Counted from the first letter of the stretch, positions 24,942-35,038 are shown. The stretch: DNA of 64,000 bases from Aurantiacibacter gangjinensis (GCF_001886695.1 NZ_CP018097.1:2431030-2495029); one strand, 5' to 3'. Numbers and translations are program-made. Notes: generated by a model not told the origin, from the letters alone.

Positions 24942-25837
24942 GCGAGCTCACCCGCGTCGAGCTGCAAAACGGCATTGCGCTGGACGTCTGGGACAGCGGC
25001 CCACGCGATGCACCCGCGCTCATATTCCTGCACGGTTTTCCCGAGAACCACCGGACCTGGCGGCACCAGATCGAGCATCTAAACACGCGCTTCCGCTGCA
25101 TCGCGCCCGACCAGCGCGGTTACGGCAATTCTTCGCGGCCCGAGGGTGTGGAGCATTACGATCCGCAAGCGCTGGTCGGCGATATCGTCGCTCTGGCAGG
25201 CGCCCTTGATGTGGCCGAGTTTACCGTGGTCGGGCACGATTGGGGCGGTGCGCTGGCATGGGGCATTGCCGCGTTAGGGCAGGCGACCGGCCTCGTCACC
25301 CGCGCCGTGATCGCCAACGCCCCGCACCCCGCCGTCTTCCAGCGCCTGCTGCTGACCGACCGCGCCCAGCGCGAGGCCAGCCAGTATATGCGTACTTTCC
25401 GCGATCCCGCGAATGACGCGCTGGTGCGCGAACACGGGCTTGGCGCGCTTTTGCAACAGGCGCTCAGCTGGACGGACCGCCCGGATTACGATCCGGCCGA
25501 ACTGGCAGTGCTGATGGAGCAATGGTCCGATCCGGACCGCGCCATCGCCATGCTCAACTGGTACCGCGCCAGCGGCATCGGCGTGCCGGGCATGGACGAT
25601 CCCTATGCCGATCCCGCCGATGTCACGCCGCCGCCCTTCCCGCGCCTCGACATCCCGACGCTGGTGATCTGGGGCATGGACGATGAGGCACTTCTGCCTG
25701 CCAATATCGAGGGGCTGGACGAGTGGGTGTCCGACCTCACCATCCAGCGCGTTCCCGATGCAGGCCATTTCGTGCCGTGGGAAGCGCCCGACCCGGTGAA
25801 TGCCGCGATGGCAAGGTTCCTGGAAAAGACCGCGTAA
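24938..25837 (+). CDS. Alpha/beta-hydrolase, epoxide-hydrolase/haloalkane-dehalogenase-like
   Basis: A 299-residue hydrolase. [10 protein letters not shown] is the oxyanion-hole motif and [13 protein letters not shown] carries the nucleophilic Asp at about residue 100, which separates it from Ser-type esterases and fits epoxide hydrolase or dehalogenase relatives. The C-terminal acid/base are in [10 protein letters not shown] and [14 protein letters not shown] cap of about 110 residues lies in between. The start overlaps the FKBP stop (ATGA). Substrate is not clear from sequence. Confidence 0.9.
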   Translation: MSELTRVELQNGIALDVWDSGPRDAPALIFLHGFPENHRTWRHQIEHLNTRFRCIAPDQRGYGNSSRPEGVEHYDPQALVGDIVALAGALDVAEFTVVGHDWGGALAWGIAALGQATGLVTRAVIANAPHPAVFQRLLLTDRAQREASQYMRTFRDPANDALVREHGLGALLQQALSWTDRPDYDPAELAVLMEQWSDPDRAIAMLNWYRASGIGVPGMDDPYADPADVTPPPFPRLDIPTLVIWGMDDEALLPANIEGLDEWVSDLTIQRVPDAGHFVPWEAPDPVNAAMARFLEKTA

Positions 25838-25890
25838 GCGCCTTTGGGCGGCATTGCCCTTTCAACCGCTTAGCCCTACATCGCGCGCCG

Positions 25891-26571
25891 ATGACACAAA
25901 CCGCCGACACCGCCCGGTCCGGGCCCCTGACTTTCGCCATTCCCAAGGGACGCATCCTCGACGAGGCGCTGCCGGTGATGGCGGATGCCGGCATCGTGCC
26001 CGAGGCCGCCTTTCACGACAAGCTGGACCGGTCGCTCAGCTTCGCCGACGAGACTGGCGATATGCGCATCCTGCGCGTGCGTGCTTTCGATGTGGCAACT
26101 TTCGTGGCTTTCGGCGCGGCGCAGATGGGGATTGTCGGCTCCGACGTTGTCGAAGAGTTCGACTATTCGGAGCTCTATGCCCCGGTCGACCTCGGCATCG
26201 GTGCGTGCCGCCTTTCAGTGGCAGAGCCGGCAGACCCTGCCGAACAGGGCAGCGGCAATGCCAGCCACTTGCGTGTGGCGACGAAGTATCCGAACCTCAC
26301 CAGCCGATATTTCGAGAAGCAGGGCATCCAGGCCGAATGCATCAAGCTGAACGGCGCGATGGAACTCGCCCCGTCCATCGGCCTTGCCGGCCGCATCGTG
26401 GACCTTGTGTCCACCGGCGGTACGCTGAAATCCAATGGTCTGGTGGAGACGAAGGTCATCATGCAGGTGAGCGCACGGCTGATCGTCAACCGCGCCGCCT
26501 GGAAAACCGATCCGCGCGTTGCCGCGCTGGTCGAGCGTTTCCGCGCGCAGGCCGAGAGGGAGGCCGCCTGA
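25891..26571 (+). CDS. hisG: ATP phosphoribosyltransferase, short form (HisG-S)
   Basis: Catalyses the first step of histidine synthesis, ATP + PRPP to phosphoribosyl-ATP. It is 226 residues, without the C-terminal ACT-like regulatory domain, so it should need a HisZ partner, which is not in this window. Family strings are [24 protein letters not shown] and the PRPP-binding [13 protein letters not shown]. The ATG at 25891 matches family starts. It shares one base with hisD. Confidence 0.95.
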   Translation: MTQTADTARSGPLTFAIPKGRILDEALPVMADAGIVPEAAFHDKLDRSLSFADETGDMRILRVRAFDVATFVAFGAAQMGIVGSDVVEEFDYSELYAPVDLGIGACRLSVAEPADPAEQGSGNASHLRVATKYPNLTSRYFEKQGIQAECIKLNGAMELAPSIGLAGRIVDLVSTGGTLKSNGLVETKVIMQVSARLIVNRAAWKTDPRVAALVERFRAQAEREAA

Positions 26572-27866
26572 TGCGCCGTCTCTCCATCCATGACGAGGAC
26601 TTTGCCACCAAGTTCGACCGGATCGTCGAGGACCGCCGCGAAAGCGACGCCAACGTCGCCAGCGATGTGCGCTCGATCATCGAGCAGGTGCGGCTGAAAG
26701 GCGACGAGGCGCTGGTGGATTACACCATGCGTTACGACAAGCACGCGCTCACCGCCGATGTCGCCAGCTGGAAGATCGGCAAGGACCAGTGCAAGGTCGC
26801 TTACGACATGCTGCTGCCCGACGTGCGCGAGGCGCTGGACCTCGCGGCCACGCGCATCCGGGCTTACCATGAAGGCCAGCTGCCCGAAGATCGCGACTAT
26901 CGCGATGCGACGGACACGCGCATCGGGGCGCGCTGGAATGCGGTGGAAGCGGCGGGCCTGTATGTGCCCGGCGGCCGTGCAGCCTACCCCTCCAGCCTCC
27001 TGATGAATGCGATCCCGGCAAAGGTTGCAGGCGTGGACAGGCTGGTCGTCTGTACGCCGACGCCGAAAGGCGCGATGAACGACCTCGTGCTGGCTGCCGC
27101 GCATCTGGCGGGTGTGGACGAAATCTGGCGCATTGGCGGCGCGCAGGCAGTTGCCGCGCTCGCCTATGGCACGCGGCGCATCCGCCCGGTCGATGTGATC
27201 ACCGGCCCGGGCAATGCATGGGTCGCGGAAGCCAAACGCCAGCTTTACGGCGTGGTCGGCATCGACATGGTAGCCGGGCCGAGCGAAATCCTGGTGATCG
27301 CCGACGACAGGAACGATCCCGACTGGATCGCGGCAGACCTGATGAGCCAGGCCGAGCACGACCCGACCAGTCAGTCCATCCTCATCACCGATGACCGCGC
27401 CTATGCTGCCGCCGTGGAAGATGCGGTGGACGTGCTGCTCGCCCAGATCGCCACCGGCATGACCGCCACCGAGAGCTGGGCGCAGCACGGCGTGGTGGTC
27501 GTGGTGGACGATTTGCTGGAGGATGCCCCGGCCCTCGCCAATCGCCTCGCCGCCGAACACGTCCAGATCGCGATCGACGATCCCGAAGCGATGTTCGCCA
27601 AAATTCGCCATGCTGGCAGCGTCTTCCTTGGCCGCCACACGCCCGAAGCCATCGGCGATTATGTCGCCGGGCCGAACCATGTGCTGCCGACCGGACGCCG
27701 CGCGCGCTTTTCCAGCGGGCTTTCAGTGCTCGATTTCATGAAGCGCACCAGCTTCATCGAACTGGACGAGGCCGGTCTGGCAAAGCTCGGTCCGGCCGCC
27801 GCCGCGCTGGCCGAAATCGAAGGGCTGCCCGCCCATGCCCGCAGCGTTACCGTGAGATTGAAATGA
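26571..27866 (+). CDS. hisD: Histidinol dehydrogenase
   Basis: A 431-residue NAD-dependent enzyme that oxidises L-histidinol to histidine in two steps. Marker strings are GLYVPGGRAAYPSSLLMNAIPA, GGAQAVAALAYGT, DMVAGPSEILVIAD, SQAEHDPTSQS and the zinc/base segment near AGPNHVLPTGRRARFSSGLS. The ATG at 26571 overlaps the hisG stop (TGATG). A much longer frame that begins in hisG in another reading phase is spurious. Its own stop overlaps nusB. Confidence 0.97.
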   Translation: MRRLSIHDEDFATKFDRIVEDRRESDANVASDVRSIIEQVRLKGDEALVDYTMRYDKHALTADVASWKIGKDQCKVAYDMLLPDVREALDLAATRIRAYHEGQLPEDRDYRDATDTRIGARWNAVEAAGLYVPGGRAAYPSSLLMNAIPAKVAGVDRLVVCTPTPKGAMNDLVLAAAHLAGVDEIWRIGGAQAVAALAYGTRRIRPVDVITGPGNAWVAEAKRQLYGVVGIDMVAGPSEILVIADDRNDPDWIAADLMSQAEHDPTSQSILITDDRAYAAAVEDAVDVLLAQIATGMTATESWAQHGVVVVVDDLLEDAPALANRLAAEHVQIAIDDPEAMFAKIRHAGSVFLGRHTPEAIGDYVAGPNHVLPTGRRARFSSGLSVLDFMKRTSFIELDEAGLAKLGPAAAALAEIEGLPAHARSVTVRLK

Positions 27867-28330
27867 GCCAGAACAAACGCTCGCCAAATAGTCGTTCAAG
27901 GGCGAGAAGCGCCGCGCGCCTTGCCGCCGTGCAGGCGCTGTACCAGCGCCACATGGAAAAGACCGCGCTCGCCAAACTGCTGGACGAGTTCCACCAGCAC
28001 CGGCTCGGCGCGGAGATCGAGGACGAGCAGTACGAGGATGCCGAAGTCGAATTTTTCGACGACGTCGTTTCCGGCGTGGTCGCGCGACAGGTGGAGATCG
28101 ATACGCTGTTGACGGGGCGTCTGGCCGAAGGCTGGACGCTGCTGCGGCTCGACAAGACCATGCTGCAGATCCTGAGATGCGGGGCCTACGAGCTGCTCGC
28201 CCGCGCCGATGTACCGATGGCCACCGCAATCAGCGAATATGTCGATGTGGCGCATGCCTTCTTCGACCAGCGTGAAGCGAAATTCGTAAACGGCGTGCTG
28301 GATGGCGTGGCGAAGGAAGTGCGGGCTTAG
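27863..28330 (+). CDS. nusB: Transcription antitermination factor NusB
   Basis: A 155-residue all-helical NusB. The N-terminal R-x-x-A-R-x-A-A-V-Q-ALYQRHM helix binds boxA RNA with NusE (S10), and the C-terminal part has YELLARADVPMATAISEYVDVAHAF and AKFVNGVLDGVAKE. It acts in rRNA antitermination. Its start overlaps hisD by four bases (ATGA). A REP element follows within 10 bp. Confidence 0.95.
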   Translation: MSQNKRSPNSRSRARSAARLAAVQALYQRHMEKTALAKLLDEFHQHRLGAEIEDEQYEDAEVEFFDDVVSGVVARQVEIDTLLTGRLAEGWTLLRLDKTMLQILRCGAYELLARADVPMATAISEYVDVAHAFFDQREAKFVNGVLDGVAKEVRA

Positions 28331-28338
28331 CTCCTTTT

Positions 28339-28424
28339 CATCACCCCGGACTTGATCCGGGGTCCGGCTTCCTTTTCAAGTCATAGAGATAAGAGCGGGA
28401 TCCCGGATCAAGTCCGGGATGACG
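28339..28424. repeat. Paired REP-type palindrome, family C
   Basis: One hairpin ccccggacttgatccgggg (28344-28362) and a second cccggatcaagtccggg (28402-28418) form an inverted pair. Cores CCCCGGA and TCAAGTCCGGGATGAC recur at 52194-52277. The element ends just before the ribosome site of thiL. Confidence 0.8.
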
Positions 28425-28435
28425 GAGTGCCCAAC

Positions 28436-29311
28436 TTGAACGAAGCCGAATTTATCGCCGCCCTGCGCAGCCTCCCGCTCCACCCCGGATCGCGTGGCCT
28501 GATGGACGATGCCGCGGTGCTGGAATTCGGCGGCGAAACGCTGGTCCTCACCCACGACACGATGGTCGAAGGCATGCATTTCCTGCCGTCGCAGGACATG
28601 GCCGATGTCGCTTGGAAGCTGGTGGCCACCAACCTGTCCGACTTGGCAGCAAAAGGCGCGCAGCCTGTTGGCATCTTGCTCAGCCACATGCTGGGTGAAG
28701 ACGACGACAGGTTCGTCAGCGGCCTTGCCGAGGTTTGCCAGCACTACAATGTCCCCCTGCTGGGCGGGGACACCGTTTCGGGCGACGGCACGCGCGTGCT
28801 CGGCTGCACCGCCATCGGACGTGCGACGCATGTGCCCGTCCCCGCACGCTCCGGCGCGCAGATCGGTGATCATCTTTACGTCACCGGCAGGCTGGGCGAA
28901 GCGATGCTGGGGTTCGAGGCGCTGCGTGATGGCACTGGGGCCGACAGCACAGCCTATCGCCGCCCGCTGGCGCGCATGGCCGAAGGGGAAACGCTCGCCC
29001 CGCTCGTGACCGCCATGATGGATGTGTCGGACGGATTGCTACTCGATGCGTTCCGCATGGCCGACGCCAGCGAAACGTCATTCGCCATCGACACCGCCGC
29101 CATTCCCGTTGCGGACGATGCCCGCCGCATGGATTGCCTGACATGGGGCGACGATTACGAGCTTCTCTTCACCCTGCCCGCTGACGCGCATCCGCCAATC
29201 CCGGCCACACGCATCGGGAGCGTCGAGCCGAAAGGCTTCGCCTCCCTGTTCGTCGATGGCGAGCCGGTGACCAACCCGCAAGGCCTGGGCTACCGTCACG
29301 AAGCGCCGTAA
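28436..29311 (+). CDS. thiL: Thiamine-monophosphate kinase
   Basis: Phosphorylates thiamine monophosphate to thiamine diphosphate. The 291 residues show GLMDDAAVL, THDTMVEGMHF, LVATNLSDLAAKGAQPVG, and LLGGDTVSG typical of the PurM-like ATP-binding fold. The start TTG at 28436 is chosen: GGAG lies eight bases upstream, and the product then begins MNEAEFIAALR. A GTG nine bases upstream and an ATG at 28352 are possible but fall in, or read through, the palindromic repeat. It follows nusB and precedes hppA. Confidence 0.9.
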   Translation: MNEAEFIAALRSLPLHPGSRGLMDDAAVLEFGGETLVLTHDTMVEGMHFLPSQDMADVAWKLVATNLSDLAAKGAQPVGILLSHMLGEDDDRFVSGLAEVCQHYNVPLLGGDTVSGDGTRVLGCTAIGRATHVPVPARSGAQIGDHLYVTGRLGEAMLGFEALRDGTGADSTAYRRPLARMAEGETLAPLVTAMMDVSDGLLLDAFRMADASETSFAIDTAAIPVADDARRMDCLTWGDDYELLFTLPADAHPPIPATRIGSVEPKGFASLFVDGEPVTNPQGLGYRHEAP

Positions 29312-29447
29312 GGGCACCCTGCCGTCCCGGCTTCGGGGATAGCGCGCGCTTTGGCGCTTGTGCCCTCGCCTCTCTTTGCTAAGCCTTGCACACCTGCGGA
29401 CCCGGCAAACCGGGCCGTTTTCATTTGGAAGAGGGGATACAAGCGAC

Positions 29448-31598
29448 ATGGAGCTTGTCTTTTACGCAATCATAGCTGGTGTGCTGGCCGTGCTTTACGG
29501 CTTCATCACCAGTCGCCAGGTGCTGGGTGCCAGCGCCGGCAACGCCAAGATGCAGGAAATCGCAGGCGCGATCCAGGAAGGCGCGCAAGCCTATCTGAAC
29601 CGCCAATACACCACCATCGGCCTCGTCGGCGTGGTCGTGGCCGTGCTGGTCGCGGTATTCCTCGACCTTATCCCGGCCATCGGCTTCGTAATCGGTGCCG
29701 TACTGTCGGGCGTGGCAGGCTATATCGGGATGAACATCTCGGTCCGCTCCAACGTGCGCACCGCTGCCGCTGCGGAGAAGGGTTTGCAGGAAGGCCTTAC
29801 CATCGCTTTCCGCGCAGGTGCCATCACCGGCATGCTGGTGGCGGGCCTCGCCCTGCTGGCCATTTCGGTGTTCTTCTACGTGCTGGTCGGCCCGATGGGG
29901 CTGGAAGCCAATAGTCGCGCCGTGATCGACGGGCTTGTCGGCCTCGCCTTCGGAGCCTCGCTCATCTCCATCTTCGCGCGCCTCGGCGGCGGTATCTTCA
30001 CCAAGGCCGCAGACGTCGGCGCAGACCTCGTCGGCAAGGTGGAAGCGGGTATCCCGGAAGACGATCCCCGCAACCCCGCCACTATCGCGGACAATGTGGG
30101 CGACAATGTCGGCGACTGTGCTGGCATGGCTGCCGACCTGTTCGAGACCTATGTCGTCACCGTGGGTGCGACCATGGTGCTCACCGCGCTGCTGCTGACC
30201 GGTATCGGCGACCTGCTGCTGCCGCTGATGACCCTGCCGCTGCTGATCGGCGGTGCCTGCATCGTCACCAGCATCATCGGCACGTACTTCGTGCGGCTCG
30301 GCAAGGGCGGCACGAACGTGATGGGCGCGATGTACAAGGGCTTCGGCGTCACTGCCGTTCTCGCCATCCCGCTGATCTACCTTGTCATCCAGTTCGCACT
30401 GGGCGACATGAATGCGCCGATCGGCGGCGTGGACCTGAGTGCGGTCGATGCGGGCAACCCCGCGGAAGAAGGCACTGCTGCCGTCACGCAGAGCTTTACC
30501 GGCATGGACCTGTTCTGGTGTTCCCTGATCGGTATCGTGCTGACAGGCGTCATCATCTGGATCACCGAGTATTACACGGGCACCAATTTCCGCCCCGTGC
30601 GCTCGATCGCCAAGGCTTCGGAAACGGGTCACGGCACGAACGTGATCCAGGGCCTGGCCATCAGCCTGGAATCGACCGCCCTTCCCACCGTCGTCATCAT
30701 CGCCGCCATCATCGGTGCGTATGAACTGGCGGGCCTCATCGGTCTGGCTTACGGCGCGACTGCCATGTTGGCACTGGCCGGTGTGGTCGTGGCTCTCGAT
30801 GCTTACGGCCCTGTCACCGACAATGCCGGCGGTATTGCCGAAATGTCGGGCCTCGATGAAAGCGTTCGTGAAAAGACGGACCTGCTGGATGCCGTTGGCA
30901 ACACCACCAAGGCCGTGACCAAGGGCTATGCCATCGGTTCCGCCGGTCTTGCCGCGCTGGTGCTGTTCTCCGCCTATACGGCCGACCTTCGGGCCTATTT
31001 TCCCGATGTGGACGTCGATTTCAGCCTGGAGAACCCCTACGTCATCGTCGGCCTGCTGCTCGGCGCGCTGCTGCCCTATCTCTTCGGAGCCATGGGCATG
31101 ACCGCTGTCGGCCGCGCTGCGGGCGATGTGGTTGTCGATGTGCGCGACCAGTTCAAGAACGATCCGGGCATCATGGAAGGCACCAGCCGTCCCAACTATG
31201 CCCGCACGGTGGACCTCGTCACCAAGGCAGCGATCAAGGAGATGATCATCCCCTCGCTGTTGCCGGTGCTGGCGCCCATCGTGGTGTTCTTCGTGATCCG
31301 CTGGATCGACGGCCCGCAAAGTGCCTTCGCGGCGCTGGGCGCGCTGCTTCTCGGCGTAATCGTGGGCGGTCTCTTCGTGGCGCTTTCCATGACTGCCGGT
31401 GGCGGCGCATGGGATAATGCCAAGAAATACATCGAAGACGGCAATCACGGCGGCAAGGGCTCCGAAGCCCACAAGGCCGCGGTGACGGGCGATACGGTCG
31501 GTGACCCTTACAAGGACACTGCCGGCCCCGCCGTGAACCCGATGATCAAGATCACCAATATCGTGGCCCTACTGCTGCTGGCAGCCTTGGCGCACTGA
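29448..31598 (+). CDS. hppA: Membrane-bound proton-translocating pyrophosphatase, K+-independent type
   Basis: A 716-residue integral membrane enzyme that couples pyrophosphate hydrolysis to proton export. It has about 16 membrane helices. The substrate site is [19 protein letters not shown] and [18 protein letters not shown]. The residue that separates classes is Lys488 in GNTTKAV: K here (A in K+-dependent enzymes) marks the K+-independent class known from Rhodospirillum rubrum. The ATG at 29448 follows GAAGAGGGG. An intrinsic terminator ends the gene. Confidence 0.96.
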   Translation: MELVFYAIIAGVLAVLYGFITSRQVLGASAGNAKMQEIAGAIQEGAQAYLNRQYTTIGLVGVVVAVLVAVFLDLIPAIGFVIGAVLSGVAGYIGMNISVRSNVRTAAAAEKGLQEGLTIAFRAGAITGMLVAGLALLAISVFFYVLVGPMGLEANSRAVIDGLVGLAFGASLISIFARLGGGIFTKAADVGADLVGKVEAGIPEDDPRNPATIADNVGDNVGDCAGMAADLFETYVVTVGATMVLTALLLTGIGDLLLPLMTLPLLIGGACIVTSIIGTYFVRLGKGGTNVMGAMYKGFGVTAVLAIPLIYLVIQFALGDMNAPIGGVDLSAVDAGNPAEEGTAAVTQSFTGMDLFWCSLIGIVLTGVIIWITEYYTGTNFRPVRSIAKASETGHGTNVIQGLAISLESTALPTVVIIAAIIGAYELAGLIGLAYGATAMLALAGVVVALDAYGPVTDNAGGIAEMSGLDESVREKTDLLDAVGNTTKAVTKGYAIGSAGLAALVLFSAYTADLRAYFPDVDVDFSLENPYVIVGLLLGALLPYLFGAMGMTAVGRAAGDVVVDVRDQFKNDPGIMEGTSRPNYARTVDLVTKAAIKEMIIPSLLPVLAPIVVFFVIRWIDGPQSAFAALGALLLGVIVGGLFVALSMTAGGGAWDNAKKYIEDGNHGGKGSEAHKAAVTGDTVGDPYKDTAGPAVNPMIKITNIVALLLLAALAH

Positions 31599-31623
31599 GC
31601 CGAACCTCCCGAAAGGGTAAACA

Positions 31624-31657
31624 AAAACCCTCCCCGGCGCGCGTCGGGGAGGGTTTT
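31624..31657 (+). terminator. Intrinsic terminator of hppA
   Basis: Thirteen-base arms (aaaaccctccccg at 31624-31636 and cggggagggtttt at 31645-31657), loop of 8, then CTTT. It is 25 bp after the stop of hppA. Confidence 0.9.
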
Positions 31658-31797
31658 CTTTACCACGCGCCTTAAAACTTCCTTCTGCCCCCGCCCCATA
31701 GAGCACACGGATATTCACGGCACGATCCGACCACCGGAGGTTAACCAGTTTCATTGGCCCAGCATGTCCGCCCTTCCGATCCAGCGGAGCGACACGC

Positions 31798-32613
31798 ATG
31801 AGCCATTATGTCGGGCAATTGCACGGACGGTCCGTCGGGTCGCAGCAGATCTTCAATGCGCGCAGCCGTTCGTGGTTCGAAGCCTCCTACCCCGAAGGCC
31901 CGCACAAGCTGGAGCATAATCTCCACGCCCATCCGCTGCTGGAGCTGGAAGCGCTGGCGCAATTGGCGCAGACCCTGCCCGCCGAAAGCGTCCAGGTGAG
32001 CCCCGCCACACCCGGCCATGCACGGCGCGCCGGATCGACAGCGAATATCGCCGAAACAGTGCGCATGATCGCCGATGCCGAAAGCTGGGTGGCCCTGCGC
32101 AATATCGAGCAGGACGCGTCCTATGCCGCCCTGCTGCAAGAATTGCTGGGCGAATTGTCGGAGGTCATCGCCGCCGCGACGGGCCGGATCGTCACGCCCA
32201 CAGGGGCAATTTTCATTGCCAGCCCCGATGCTGTGACGCGGGATTTCGCGGACTCGCACCACGCGATGTTGCTGCAATTGCACGGTGCCATGGCGCTGGA
32301 AGTGACGCCGCCCGTCGATGCGGAGAGGCGCGGCGATGCTGCAGAGCGCTTTGCCTTCACCATGCAGCCGGGAGAAGCGATGTTCGTCCCCGCCCTGGCC
32401 CCGCACCGCGCAGCAAACGGACATGGCGCATCGGTGGCTTTGGCTATCGCGTGGCAATCGGCATGGAGCATCGAACAAGGCGATGCACGCGCATTCAACG
32501 CCGTCATGCGCAAACTCGGCCTCACCCTTCGCACGCCCCGCCGCTGGCCGGCCCGCCACCGCGTGAAAGCGCTGGGCGGCCGCATGGCGCGCGCACTCGG
32601 ACTAACCGCCTGA
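31798..32613 (+). CDS. JmjC-like cupin protein with altered metal site
   Basis: A 271-residue protein. Segments SWVALRNIEQD, FIASPDAVT and MLLQLHG, then MFVPALAPHRAANG, follow the pattern of bacterial JmjC-like cupins, where the region normally reads FISSPGAVTPFHID. Here the first metal-ligand His of the H-x-D pair is replaced by Phe150 (Asp152 and the distal His203 remain). It may therefore lack Fe(II)/2-oxoglutarate oxygenase activity. The C-terminal 50 residues are basic (RRWPARHRVK). The ATG at 31798 begins the product. Function unknown. Confidence 0.6.
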   Translation: MSHYVGQLHGRSVGSQQIFNARSRSWFEASYPEGPHKLEHNLHAHPLLELEALAQLAQTLPAESVQVSPATPGHARRAGSTANIAETVRMIADAESWVALRNIEQDASYAALLQELLGELSEVIAAATGRIVTPTGAIFIASPDAVTRDFADSHHAMLLQLHGAMALEVTPPVDAERRGDAAERFAFTMQPGEAMFVPALAPHRAANGHGASVALAIAWQSAWSIEQGDARAFNAVMRKLGLTLRTPRRWPARHRVKALGGRMARALGLTA

Positions 32614-32672
32614 GCACCAAGCCTACGCCGCCTGCTTGACCTCGCCCGCGCGCCGTTCCATTGGCGCTGGCA

Positions 32673-33572
32673 ATGGCAACACCTCCCAAACAAGACCAGA
32701 CGCCCGAAGAACTGGTGGCAGAACTCGTCCTGCTGCTCGATCTCGATCCCAAGGGCGGCGACCGTTTTATCGGCCGCAGGCGACCCGATGGCACGGGGCG
32801 CGTGTTCGGCGGGCAGGCGGTGGCGCAGGCGCTGGGCGCGGCCAGCCGTACGGTCGACGAGGATCGCACTGTCCATTCGCTGCACGCCTATTTCCTGCGC
32901 CCCGGCAGCGACGATCATCCCATCGAATATCGCGTGAAGCGCGATCTCGACGGGCGCAGCTTTTCCAATCGCCGCGTGGTCGCCAGCCAGGATGGCAAGC
33001 CGATCCTGAACCTCACTGCCTCTTTCCAGAAGCCGGTCGACGGCCCCGGGCACCAGTTTGCCGACATGCCCGACGTGCCCGGCCCCGAAAGCCTGACGCC
33101 CGATGCCGCCATTCGCCGCAAGGTCGCGGATTTCGTGCCCGAGGGGAAGATCAAGCAGTTGCTGTTGCGACCCTTCCCCATCGATTTTCGCTCGGTGGAG
33201 GAGCGAGACTGGCTGCAACCGCAAAAGCGCGAACCCAAATCGCATGTCTGGTTCCGCACCGTCGCGCCGCTGCCTCTGGAGGCTGCCGTGCATCAGGCGG
33301 TGCTGGCCTATACATCGGACTTCCAGATCCTCGCCACGGCGCTGCATCCGCATGGCAAGGGCATCCATACCGGCCAGGTGAAGGGCGCGAGCCTCGATCA
33401 CGCCGTGTGGTTTCATGACAGCTTTTCCGCCGATGACTGGCTCCTTTTCGTGACCGACAGCCCATGGAGCGGCGCGGCGCGCGGCTTTTCGCGCGGGCAG
33501 GTGTTCACGCGCGACGGGCGCCTTGTCGCCAGCGTCACGCAGGAAGGGATGCTGCGTCACGTGGATGGCTGA
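32673..33572 (+). CDS. tesB: Acyl-CoA thioesterase II (TesB family)
   Basis: A 299-residue double-hotdog enzyme that hydrolyses acyl-CoA. Strings FGGQAVAQALGAASRTV, HSLHAYFLRPG and TSDFQILATALHPHG are the family signature; the Asp of the C-terminal hotdog is in YTSDFQ. The ATG at 32673 is chosen; a TTG twelve bases earlier is in frame, and neither has an obvious ribosome site. The gene stands alone between the cupin and EcsC genes. Confidence 0.93.
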   Translation: MATPPKQDQTPEELVAELVLLLDLDPKGGDRFIGRRRPDGTGRVFGGQAVAQALGAASRTVDEDRTVHSLHAYFLRPGSDDHPIEYRVKRDLDGRSFSNRRVVASQDGKPILNLTASFQKPVDGPGHQFADMPDVPGPESLTPDAAIRRKVADFVPEGKIKQLLLRPFPIDFRSVEERDWLQPQKREPKSHVWFRTVAPLPLEAAVHQAVLAYTSDFQILATALHPHGKGIHTGQVKGASLDHAVWFHDSFSADDWLLFVTDSPWSGAARGFSRGQVFTRDGRLVASVTQEGMLRHVDG

Positions 33573-33607
33573 CGGAACGGGAGGCTCTTCCTTCCGTTGC
33601 CAAAGAT

Positions 33608-34360
33608 ATGGACTTCCAGCGACAACAGGCGAAATTTCGCCGTAGCAAGCCCTCCCGCCTCGGCCGCGGGATTGAGCGCCTGACCCACCCATTCGGCAAG
33701 GCCATTGCCGGTGTCCTGCCCCGAGCGGCGGTGGAAGCAGTGCTGAAAGGCATCGACAGCGCTGTGGGCGCGCCGCAGCTCGTCAATTTCGACCACGACC
33801 CCGCAGACCTCGTCGCCGCCCGTCGCGCCGCCACCCGTGTATCACGCGCTGCGCGCGCCATCAGCGGGTCGAGCGGAGCGGCAGCGGGGCTCGGCGGCAT
33901 AGTCACCGCCGGCCTGGATATTCCCGCGACGATCGCCATCGCGCTACGCACGATCCGCGATACCGGGCGCGCCTATGGTTATGAGGGCTTGGGGCCGCAG
34001 GAAAAGCTGTTCCGCCTGCAAATCCTCGAACTTTCCGCAATCAACGATCCGGAAGAACGGCAGGCACGCATTGCCGCGCTGGAGGCGTCCATCGGTCCGG
34101 ATGGCGAGCTTGTGGCTGCCGACCATGAAAAGATCGTCCCCGTCGTGGACCAAGCCATAGAACGCGTATCGCGCGCCATCGCGCTCAATTCCTTTCGCAG
34201 CCGCGCGGGGATGATCGTGCCGATCATCGGCTCTGCCGTGGGCGGCATCGTGAACGTGTCTTTCCAGGGCGATGTCGGCGAGGCGGCGCGCTTCGCCTTT
34301 CAGGAGAGGGCGCTGAGAGCGCGCGACAACCCGGGCGCTGCTGCCACGGTCGAAGTGTAG
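33608..34360 (+). CDS. EcsC family protein
   Basis: A 250-residue protein of the EcsC family (first named from the Bacillus ecs transporter locus, role unclear). It has hydrophobic, Gly/Ala-rich stretches (SGAAAGLGGIVTAGLDIPATIAIALRTIRD, read here as GLGGIVTAGLDIPAT, and IVPIIGSAVGGIVNVSF) with a charged N-terminus. The ATG at 33608 is chosen because a frame back to 33464 overlaps tesB in another phase. Confidence 0.82.
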   Translation: MDFQRQQAKFRRSKPSRLGRGIERLTHPFGKAIAGVLPRAAVEAVLKGIDSAVGAPQLVNFDHDPADLVAARRAATRVSRAARAISGSSGAAAGLGGIVTAGLDIPATIAIALRTIRDTGRAYGYEGLGPQEKLFRLQILELSAINDPEERQARIAALEASIGPDGELVAADHEKIVPVVDQAIERVSRAIALNSFRSRAGMIVPIIGSAVGGIVNVSFQGDVGEAARFAFQERALRARDNPGAAATVEV

Positions 34361-34369
34361 CAGTCAAAG

Positions 34370-35038
34370 TCAGGCCTTGTTGCGGCGGAGCGTGGTGACA
34401 AGCGCGAACCCGGCAATCCCCAGCGCGGGTATCCCGATGGTCGCGATCAGCAGCAAGTCTTCCGGTCGGTCTTCTCCGATAGCGCCGCCAAGACCGGTAT
34501 AGGCCAGTGCCAGCAACGCATTCGCCATGCCTATGGACGTGAGGAAACGTGCCATCGGATAGCACGCGATACCGGCGGCGATCAGGATGACTTCCCCCAC
34601 AACCGGAACCGGCCGCGTTGCGAATAGGAGCAGCGCGGAGATGCCCGCCGCTCTTGCCTCTGCCAACTGCATGTCTTTTTCGCCCAGCAATCGCCGCGCT
34701 AACGGCCTGCCCGCATAACGCCCGATGCAATAGGCGATGAGGCTTGCCGCCATAATGCCCAGCCATGTCGCCAATGCCGCCAGCCACCAGTCCAGCGCGC
34801 TGCCCGCCAGCGCGCCGATCAGGCCGTGCGGCAAGGCGGCAAACGCATCCAGCGCCAGCAGGCCTACAATCGTTGCGAATGCTTCTGCCGGGGCCGCATC
34901 GGCCAGCGTCCTCGTCCACTCGATCAGCGTGCCGCCGAAGGGCAGGATGACCAGCATGGGCACGACGAATAGTGTGAAAGCCAGCCCGCCGATCTTCGCC
35001 CAGCGCCGCCAGGTCTCGCTACGCTTCTCCTGTCTCAC
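34370..35038 (-). CDS. VTT-domain (TVP38/TMEM64-type) inner-membrane protein
   Basis: A 222-residue protein with about six membrane helices. Strings GLLALDAFAALPHGLIGALAG and LLFATRPVPVVGEVILIAAGI, with the R-P-V-P-V-V-G-E motif, are typical of the VTT (SNARE-associated, DedA-like) family, which is thought to move lipids between leaflets. The start GTG at 35036-35038 is chosen because GGGGGGAGG lies just before it; a TTG 33 bases upstream is in frame. It converges on the EcsC gene with 9 bp between stops. Confidence 0.85.
   Translation of the reverse strand: MRQEKRSETWRRWAKIGGLAFTLFVVPMLVILPFGGTLIEWTRTLADAAPAEAFATIVGLLALDAFAALPHGLIGALAGSALDWWLAALATWLGIMAASLIAYCIGRYAGRPLARRLLGEKDMQLAEARAAGISALLLFATRPVPVVGEVILIAAGIACYPMARFLTSIGMANALLALAYTGLGGAIGEDRPEDLLLIATIGIPALGIAGFALVTTLRRNKA

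Noticed and set aside
25800..26570. An apparent N-terminal extension of hisD through hisG in another phase
   Set aside because: The region codes for hisG in its own frame, with catalytic motifs; the extension is Arg-rich and has no ribosome site.
29421..31472. A 683-codon open frame on the minus strand opposite hppA
   Set aside because: A shadow of the pyrophosphatase gene; the product is rich in His, Asp and Gly with no recognisable domain.
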